In this document: positions 5,225 through 9,916 of the stretch, in pieces
How the letters are laid out: the number at the start of each line of letters is the position of its first letter
Numbering within the stretch: position 1 is the first letter of the stretch
Assembly (NCBI GenBank): GCA_021846485.1
Contig: JAJZWW010000092.1
Coordinates: 1 to 9,916 of the forward strand
From: Actinomycetes bacterium
GTDB taxonomy: Bacteria > Actinomycetota > Acidimicrobiia > Acidimicrobiales > Palsa-688
Reading direction: 5' to 3'
Length of the DNA stretch: 9,916 bases
Position numbers and translations under genes: made by a program
The notes under the pieces: model-generated
Database searches by the model: none
Seen by the model: the letters and a program-made list of their open reading frames with translations, nothing else
Told to the model about the DNA's origin: nothing

Positions 5225-6652
5225 CTACGCGCCGTCGTTCCCCCGGGTGCCGTCGTTCCCCCGGGTGCCGTCGTTCCCCCGGGTGCCGTCGTTCCCCCGG
5301 GTGCCGTCGCGGACAGCGCGCCGGCGGCGGGCGGAGTGCCGGCGCTTCGCCGGGGCCCGCCCCTCGAGCTCGATGACCTGCGCGTCCGCCCGGGCCAGGG
5401 GCACCAGGCGCGAAGACAGCGCGGCGAGCAGGGTGAGCTGCAGGATGCCGGCGACGAGGAACACCCCCCGGTAGGGCAGCTGGTCGGCGAGCACCCCGCC
5501 GAGGAGGGCCCCGGCGGGCATCGCGGTGTAGAGCACGACCCGGAAGACCATCCCGACCCGCCCGAGCAGCTCGCCGGGGATCAGCCGCTGGCGGAGGGTG
5601 ATCGAGGCGACCGAGGCGATCGGGACCGCCAGGCTCTCGAGCATCAGGGCGCCGACCAGCCCGCCCGGGGAGTGCCAGGCGGCGAGCCCCAGGTAGGAGA
5701 GCCCGGTGAGCGTCCCACCGAGGACGGTGCTCGGGACCGCCCCGAGCCGGTCGGCGACCTTCTCGGAGGCGAGCGAGCCGGCCACGCTGCCGAGCGCCGC
5801 GGCGGCCATGAGCAGCCCGTAGCCGGCCGGCGAGACGTGCAGCGAGCGGCGGGCGTAGAGCACGAGGATGCCCGCGGCGACGAACTGGCAGAAGGCGAAC
5901 GAGCCGAGCAGGGCGGCGAGCAGGCGCAGCAGGCGGTGGGAGCCGAACCAGCGCAGCCCCTCCCCGAGCTCGGCGCGCAGGCTGCGCTCGCGGCGCACCG
6001 GCGCCCCGCGCGGCAGCGCCCGGCCGACGAGGATCGCCGAGGCCCCGAAGGAGAGGGCGTCGGCGGCGAAGGGCAGCGCCCGGCCGGCGCCGAGCGCCAG
6101 GCCCCCGAGGCCCTGTCCGAGGAACTGCTCCCCGGCGGTGTCGACGACCCACAGCCGGCTGTTGGCCCGCCCGAGCTGGCGGGGGGGGACGATGCTCGGG
6201 AGGCCGGCGAAGGCGGCCGCCTTGTAGACCTGCTCGAAGGCGGCGATCGCCAGCACGGCCACATACAGCGACCAGAGACGGTCCAGGCCGAGGGCGATCA
6301 GCGCGACGAAGCCGGCGAGCACGACCAGACGGGCCCACTCGGCTCCCACCGCCATCGCCCGGCGGGGCCAGCGGTCGACGAGCACCCCGCAGGGCAGCCC
6401 GAGGAAGAGGGCGGGGAGGGTGTCGGCGACCGCCACCCCGGCGACCAGCACCGGGTCGTGGGTGTAGCGCAGCGCGAGGAGCGGGAACGCGACCAGGGCC
6501 AGCCCGTCCCCGAGGGACGAGCCGGCCGTCGCCGCTACCAGATATCTGGCCGGGGCCCGGAGGGCCCGGCGGTGCTCACCACGCTGGGGGCGGTCACCCG
6601 GGTAGTGGTCCCCGCCGTGGGGCTGGCGCCCCCTGGTCTCGACCACTTCCAC
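5225..6652 (-). CDS. MFS-family efflux transporter (EntS / MFS_3 type)
   Basis: Proton-driven exporter of the inner membrane; substrate unknown. The 475-residue product has about 12 hydrophobic segments, the first at residues 36-62. The MFS motif A GVLVDRWPRR lies at 89-98 between TM2 and TM3, and a second-half equivalent follows (SLASEKVADRLG). The VYKAAAFAGLPSIVPPRQLGRANS segment is typical of the EntS-like group whose members export siderophores or drugs. GTG 6652 is preferred because GGGGGAG stands six bases upstream on the minus strand. The C-terminus leaves the membrane at about residue 418 and ends in a basic stretch plus four GTRGND-type hexapeptide repeats encoded by an 18-bp DNA repeat, then TAG. 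The same frame continues open after the stop. An 8-codon leader ORF and alternative stems lie upstream. Confidence 0.88.
   Translation of the reverse strand: MEVVETRGRQPHGGDHYPGDRPQRGEHRRALRAPARYLVAATAGSSLGDGLALVAFPLLALRYTHDPVLVAGVAVADTLPALFLGLPCGVLVDRWPRRAMAVGAEWARLVVLAGFVALIALGLDRLWSLYVAVLAIAAFEQVYKAAAFAGLPSIVPPRQLGRANSRLWVVDTAGEQFLGQGLGGLALGAGRALPFAADALSFGASAILVGRALPRGAPVRRERSLRAELGEGLRWFGSHRLLRLLAALLGSFAFCQFVAAGILVLYARRSLHVSPAGYGLLMAAAALGSVAGSLASEKVADRLGAVPSTVLGGTLTGLSYLGLAAWHSPGGLVGALMLESLAVPIASVASITLRQRLIPGELLGRVGMVFRVVLYTAMPAGALLGGVLADQLPYRGVFLVAGILQLTLLAALSSRLVPLARADAQVIELEGRAPAKRRHSARRRRAVRDGTRGNDGTRGNDGTRGNDGTRGNDGA
5231..5309. repeat. 18-bp tandem repeat, 4.4 copies, in the 3' end of the exporter gene
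   Basis: Four identical copies of GCCGTCGTTCCCCCGGGT (5231-5248, 5249-5266, 5267-5284, 5285-5302) are followed by a partial copy, GCCGTCG. The period is a multiple of three, so on the minus strand it encodes repeated TRGNDG hexapeptides without a frame change. Perfect identity between copies suggests recent slippage or expansion. Confidence 0.95.
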
Positions 6653-6704
6653 AGGCTGCTCCCCCGCTCCACCGACCGGCGGCCCCGGACGCTAGCGCGG
6701 GACC

Positions 6705-6773
6705 CCGGACGACGGTGCGGTGCTTACTCGAACCTAGTCGTACGACCCATGTTTCCGTCCTTTCGTCGTCCGG
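6705..6773 (-). promoter_or_regulatory. Possible 5' leader of the MFS gene: alternative stems around a mini-ORF
   Basis: On the minus strand CCGGACGACG (6773-6764) is complementary to CGTCGTCCGG (6714-6705), a 10-bp stem. A competing 3' arm, CGTCCGG, lies 14 bases further on (6691-6685). The loop contains AAAGGACGG, the 8-codon ORF and the palindrome GTCGTACGAC (6737-6746). The layout resembles a translational attenuator before an exporter, but no ligand or known family is recognised. Confidence 0.4.
6724..6750 (-). CDS. Putative 8-residue leader peptide MGRTTRFE
   Basis: ATG at 6750 to TAA at 6724-6726 on the minus strand encodes MGRTTRFE. AAAGGACGG stands four bases upstream, one of the better ribosome sites in the window. 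It lies 71 bases before the exporter start. Such tiny ORFs upstream of efflux genes can sense ribosome stalling; here that is only inferred from position and layout. Confidence 0.35.
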   Translation of the reverse strand: MGRTTRFE

Positions 6774-6901
6774 CGTGCTCTTCCAGTTTCTCAGCCGCAG
6801 ATGGCGAAGTCAAGGCCGATCGGCGAAAGGCATGGGCGGTGGCGCCCCGCCCGGCGGGAGGCGGCCGGCCGGTGGGCCCCGGCCCGGATCGGTAGGGCGG
6901 G

Positions 6902-6930
6902 CTCAAGCCGGCGGGCCGCCCTGCCGATAG
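6902..6930 (+). promoter_or_regulatory. Sigma-28 (FliA/SigD)-like promoter for the GGDEF-EAL gene
   Basis: CTCAAG at 6902-6907 and GCCGATAG at 6923-6930, with about 16 bases between the CTCAAG and CCGATA elements, match the -35 / -10 layout known for flagellar sigma factors (TAAA, 15-16 bases, GCCGATA). The predicted transcript start near 6937 leaves a 5' leader of about 30 bases with GGAG at 6961-6964. This would place the c-di-GMP enzyme in a motility regulon. Confidence 0.55.
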
Positions 6931-6967
6931 AGCCCCTGTCGAGCGCGACCAGGAAGGGACGGAGCCG

Positions 6968-9517
6968 GTGGCCGACGCCACAGCCGCAGCCAGCCGGGCC
7001 GGCCGGGCGAGGTCCCGCCGGACAATCGGGGCGGCTGTCGCGGTGGCCGCCCTGGCGGCCGCCGGGGCGTGGTGGGCGGTGCTCGCCGCCGCCGGCCCCG
7101 CCCCCCGGGCCGACTTGGTGCCCTGGCCGCTGCTTATCGCCCTCACCGCCGCCGCCTACCTGCTCGACGTCCCCTTCCGGGTCCGGGGCGACACCCTGCG
7201 CCTCGGGGTCGACACCGTGGTCCTGGCGGTGGGGGTGGCCTTCGACCGCCCGTGGGTCGTGCTGGTCGCCGCGGCGGTCTCCTTCGTCCCGTTCCTGGTC
7301 GCCCACCGGGCCGAGGCCGGCCGGCCCGAGACCCTGCTGAAGGCGGCGTTCAACGGCCTCGACCTGGCCTTCGCCGTCGGGGTCGCCGAGCTCGCCTTCC
7401 GGGCCGTCGAGCCCCCCGGCGCGCCCGGGGGGCTGCGCCTGTGGGCCGCGGTGCTCGCCGCCTGCGTCTCCCTCGACGGGGTCACCCACCTCGCGGTCTC
7501 GCTGCTCGTCTTGCTGCGGGGAGGGGCCCGCCAGGCCCGGCGGGTAGCGGTGGGGACCCGCAACCTCGGGCTGGTGGTGCCGGTCAACGCGGCCTTCGCG
7601 GTGGTCACCGTCTCGACCATGCGGGTGAGCCCCTGGGGGGGCCTGCTGCCGGTGGTCCTGGTGGTCGGCGCGATGCTCCTCCTCCGCCGCCAGGAGGACC
7701 TCGAGGTCAAGTTCTCCAACCTGGAGCTGCTCTACACCTTCGCCCACTCCCTCGCCGGGGCGACCGAGGCGACCGAGGTGGTGACCGCCACCCTGGAGGG
7801 GGTGCGCGAGATGCTCGCCTGCCAGGCCGCCGAGCTGCTCGTCGCCGAGGGCGCCGGCCACGTCCGCCTGTCGCTGCACCCGAGCGGCGCGCTGGTGAGC
7901 ACCGCCGTCGCGCCCGACGCCCTGGAGCGCCTCGGCCTGCGGGGGGTGGAGGGCGGGTCGCTCGTCACCCAGGACCGCGCCTCCGCCGGCCTGCAGCGGG
8001 CGCTCGATCTGCGGGGGTGGAAGGACGCGGTGGTCGCGCCGCTGCGGGGCAGCGACGGCCTGGAGGGGGTGATGACCGCCGGCGGCAAGCTCGGGATCGG
8101 CAACGGCTTCCGCAGCTCGGACCAGCGCCTGCTCGAGACCTTCGCCTCCCACAGCAGCGTCGCCCTGCGCGGCAGCAACCTGCTCGACCGCCTCCGCGAG
8201 GAGGTCGCCGCCCGCAGCTACGACGCCCTCCACGACGCCCTCACCGGGCTCGGCAACCGGACCCTCTTCCGCCAGCGCCTCGACGTGGCCCTCGACGACT
8301 CGAGCGGCCGGTCGATGGCCATCCTCATGATCGACATCGACAACTTCAAGGAGATCAACGACACCCTCGGGCACCACACCGGCGACGACGTGCTGCGCAC
8401 CGCGGCGGAGCGCATCAGCGACACGATCGTCAGCGCGGGCATCGCCTGCCGGATCGGCGGCGACGAGTTCTCCGTGGTGCTCGACGGGCCGGTCAGCCCG
8501 GAGGTCGCCCTCGAGGTGGCCGTCTCCATCCGGGAGGCGGTCTCCCAGCCGCTGCTCGCCGAGAGCATGAACTTCGAGCTGCAGACGACCGTCGGCTTCG
8601 CCGTCGCCCCCGAGGACGGCGCCGACGGCAACAGCCTCCTACGGCGCGCCGACGTCGCCCTGTACGCCGCCAAGGAGGCCAAGTCCGGCATCGAGCGCTA
8701 CAACCCCTCCCGGGACCCCAACACCACCCGCCGGCTGCGCCTGAGCAGCGACCTGCGCCGGGCGATCTCCGCCCGGGCCATCGACCTGTGGTACCAGCCG
8801 AAGGCCGAGCTCGCCACCGGCGTGGTCACCGGCGTCGAGGCCCTGGCCCGCTGGCGCCACCCCCGCTACGGCCAGGTGCCCCCCGACGAGTTCGTCCCCC
8901 TCGCCGAGCAGAGCGGCAGCATCAGCGCCCTCACCTGGGTCGTCCTCGACAGGGCCCTCGCCCAGAAGCGGCAATGGGAGGACCAGGGCCTCCGCTTCGA
9001 CCTGTCGGTCAACGTCTCGGCCCGCAGCCTCCTCGACGCCGACCTGTTGACCCGCCTCACCGACATGCTCGCCCGCCACCGGGTGCACCCCTCCGGCGTC
9101 GTCCTGGAGCTGACCGAGTCCTCGGTGATGCTCGACGTGGAGCGCTCCGAGGAGGTGCTCGCCCGGGTCGGCAGGCTCGGGATCCGCCTGGCGATCGACG
9201 ACTTCGGGACCGGCTACTCGTCGCTCTCCCGCCTCGACCGGCTGGCGGTCTCGGAGATCAAGATCGACAAGTCCTTCGTGACCAACATGCTGGCGTCCAA
9301 GACGGAGGCCATCGTCGTGGCCACCATCGAGCTCGGCCGCCGCCTGGAGCAGGTGGTGACCGCCGAGGGGGTCGAGGACCGGGCGACCTGGGACCGCCTC
9401 CGGGAGCTCGGCTGCGACTGCGTGCAGGGCTACTACCTGTCCCGGCCGATGCCCTCCGGCGTGGCCACCGCGTGGCTCCTGGACCGGGCCCGCCGGGCGC
9501 TCGTCCTCCCCGCCTGA
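6968..9517 (+). CDS. Membrane-bound GAF-GGDEF-EAL cyclic-di-GMP synthase/phosphodiesterase
   Basis: An 849-residue signalling enzyme with both cyclic-di-GMP output domains. Residues 20-240 contain about seven hydrophobic segments and form a membrane sensor of no type I can name. Residues about 250-405 look like a GAF domain, ending in a helix (LLDRLREEVAARSYDALHD) leading to GGDEF. The GGDEF domain (about 415-580) has GGDEF at 497-501, the metal-site DIDNFKEIND and GHHTGDDVLR, so it should be catalytic; the RxxD inhibitory site nine residues before GGDEF is absent (VSAG). The EAL domain (about 590-840) keeps EALARWRHP (EAL 623-625), NVSARSL, ELTES, DDFGTGYSS (744-752), KIDKSF, AEGVED and QGYYLSRP, so it should hydrolyse c-di-GMP. 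GTG 6968 is preferred for GGAG three bases upstream and the N-terminal hydrophobic lead-in. Which activity dominates cannot be read from the sequence. Confidence 0.95.
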   Translation: MADATAAASRAGRARSRRTIGAAVAVAALAAAGAWWAVLAAAGPAPRADLVPWPLLIALTAAAYLLDVPFRVRGDTLRLGVDTVVLAVGVAFDRPWVVLVAAAVSFVPFLVAHRAEAGRPETLLKAAFNGLDLAFAVGVAELAFRAVEPPGAPGGLRLWAAVLAACVSLDGVTHLAVSLLVLLRGGARQARRVAVGTRNLGLVVPVNAAFAVVTVSTMRVSPWGGLLPVVLVVGAMLLLRRQEDLEVKFSNLELLYTFAHSLAGATEATEVVTATLEGVREMLACQAAELLVAEGAGHVRLSLHPSGALVSTAVAPDALERLGLRGVEGGSLVTQDRASAGLQRALDLRGWKDAVVAPLRGSDGLEGVMTAGGKLGIGNGFRSSDQRLLETFASHSSVALRGSNLLDRLREEVAARSYDALHDALTGLGNRTLFRQRLDVALDDSSGRSMAILMIDIDNFKEINDTLGHHTGDDVLRTAAERISDTIVSAGIACRIGGDEFSVVLDGPVSPEVALEVAVSIREAVSQPLLAESMNFELQTTVGFAVAPEDGADGNSLLRRADVALYAAKEAKSGIERYNPSRDPNTTRRLRLSSDLRRAISARAIDLWYQPKAELATGVVTGVEALARWRHPRYGQVPPDEFVPLAEQSGSISALTWVVLDRALAQKRQWEDQGLRFDLSVNVSARSLLDADLLTRLTDMLARHRVHPSGVVLELTESSVMLDVERSEEVLARVGRLGIRLAIDDFGTGYSSLSRLDRLAVSEIKIDKSFVTNMLASKTEAIVVATIELGRRLEQVVTAEGVEDRATWDRLRELGCDCVQGYYLSRPMPSGVATAWLLDRARRALVLPA

Positions 9518-9599
9518 CCCGGGCCCGCCTGGTCCGCGCCCCCCTCTAGAGCCCCGTCCACATCGGTCGGATCGTCGGCGCTGCCCGAGCGGCGGCCGG

Positions 9600-9719
9600 C
9601 GGGAGCTCTGCGGCACCCTGGCCCGGCTCGGTGCCGAGGCCGCCGGTCGGCTCGACCAGCTGGCAGCCGGGGACGGGGGCAATGTGCTGGCCGAGATCAA
9701 GGCCGACCCGGTCAGGTGA
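9600..9719 (+). pseudogene. Possible C-terminal gene remnant
   Basis: Frame 9600 to TGA 9717-9719 reads RELCGTLARLGAEAAGRLDQ, then LAAGDGGNVLAEIKADPVR, an alternating helix-like end with G/C third positions. It has no start codon or ribosome site. It may be the tail of a gene lost by rearrangement; the family is unknown. The rest of 9518-9830 contains nothing I can name. Confidence 0.3.
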
Positions 9720-9830
9720 GCCCGGGTGAGCCCCGGTCCATGGCCATTGACAGACCACCGGTCGGTAGCGGCTGGAGTGCGACGAGCGGAGGGACGCCCT
9801 CGCTGGCCGCACAGCTTCGGAAAAACGGGA

Positions 9831-9909
9831 GAACTGTGCCGGAACTGGGTGCACAGGACCGAACTGGGTGCATTCGATGTCCTATCCGGGGGCCGAACGC
9901 ACCCACTTC
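9831..9909. repeat. Cluster of GAACTGGGTGCA repeats at the window edge
   Basis: GAACTGGGTGCA stands at 9842-9853 and again at 9861-9872 (19-bp period). GAACTGTGCC at 9831-9840 is a degenerate third copy. The inverted form CGCACCCACTTC at 9898-9909 matches in 10 of 12 positions. It may be an insertion-sequence end or an operator of a gene beyond the window. Confidence 0.5.
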
Positions 9910-9916
9910 GCCGCTG

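Noticed and set aside
5231..5309. CRISPR-like repeat array
   Set aside because: The copies are 18 bp, contiguous without spacers, in frame inside a coding sequence, and no cas genes are present.
4853..6895. 680-codon plus-strand frame opposite the exporter
   Set aside because: Composition is Gly/Glu/Arg/Pro-rich with no domain pattern; the minus strand encodes a clear MFS protein.
7069..9549. Overlapping 826-codon frame in +1 to the GGDEF-EAL gene, and minus-strand frames at 6791-8377 and 8639-9700
   Set aside because: All are Arg/Pro/Gly-rich shadows of the GGDEF-EAL gene, whose catalytic motifs are all in the chosen frame.

Overview
This is a very GC-rich window (roughly 70% or more G+C by eye) with GTG starts and housekeeping proteins of actinobacterial type: SRT rather than SRC in DnaX, and a compact dnaX / SRP-RNA / tRNA-Ser block. 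I infer a high-GC actinobacterium, possibly of the Acidimicrobiia type. The class-level guess comes from general resemblance, not from a search.

Layout. (1) 1-1496 is the chromosomal backbone: the 5' part of dnaX on the minus strand (running off the window), the SRP (4.5S) RNA gene ffs upstream of it on the same strand, and a divergent tRNA-Ser(GGA). (2) 1446-2201 is a small relic of an integrated element. The last 54 bases of the tRNA region are repeated exactly 702 bp downstream, and a HicB-HicA toxin-antitoxin pair lies between the copies. (3) 2200-4900 is an accessory strip: a doubtful minus-strand coiled-coil gene, a complete VapBC module, a complete MazEF module, then a frameshifted remnant of what looks like another small toxin-type gene and an unidentified open remnant without a start. 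Inverted repeats sit directly on the start codons of both plus-strand antitoxins. (4) 5045-6773 holds a minus-strand MFS exporter. It has a hexapeptide repeat tail, an in-frame amber stop followed by more open, coding-like frame, and an upstream leader with an 8-codon ORF enclosed in inverted repeats. (5) 6902-9517 is a large membrane-bound GAF-GGDEF-EAL cyclic-di-GMP enzyme, preceded by a sequence resembling a sigma-28 (FliA/SigD) flagellar-type promoter. (6) 9518-9916 has no intact gene: only a possible C-terminal remnant and a cluster of short repeats that may mark a mobile-element end or an operator.

How the parts fit together. The backbone genes serve replication (DnaX), protein targeting (SRP RNA) and translation (tRNA). 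The tRNA-Ser 3' end served as an integration site, and the DNA beyond it collected toxin-antitoxin modules (HicBA, VapBC, MazEF, plus a broken relic), which is typical of a turnover zone next to a tRNA. The exporter and the c-di-GMP enzyme are divergently transcribed from a region of about 315 bp and probably regulated separately. I see no convincing new multi-gene system. The least ordinary features are the tRNA-bounded 702-bp HicBA relic, the leader ORF with alternative stems before the exporter, the sigma-28-like promoter on the c-di-GMP gene, and the repeat-plus-amber tail of the exporter.
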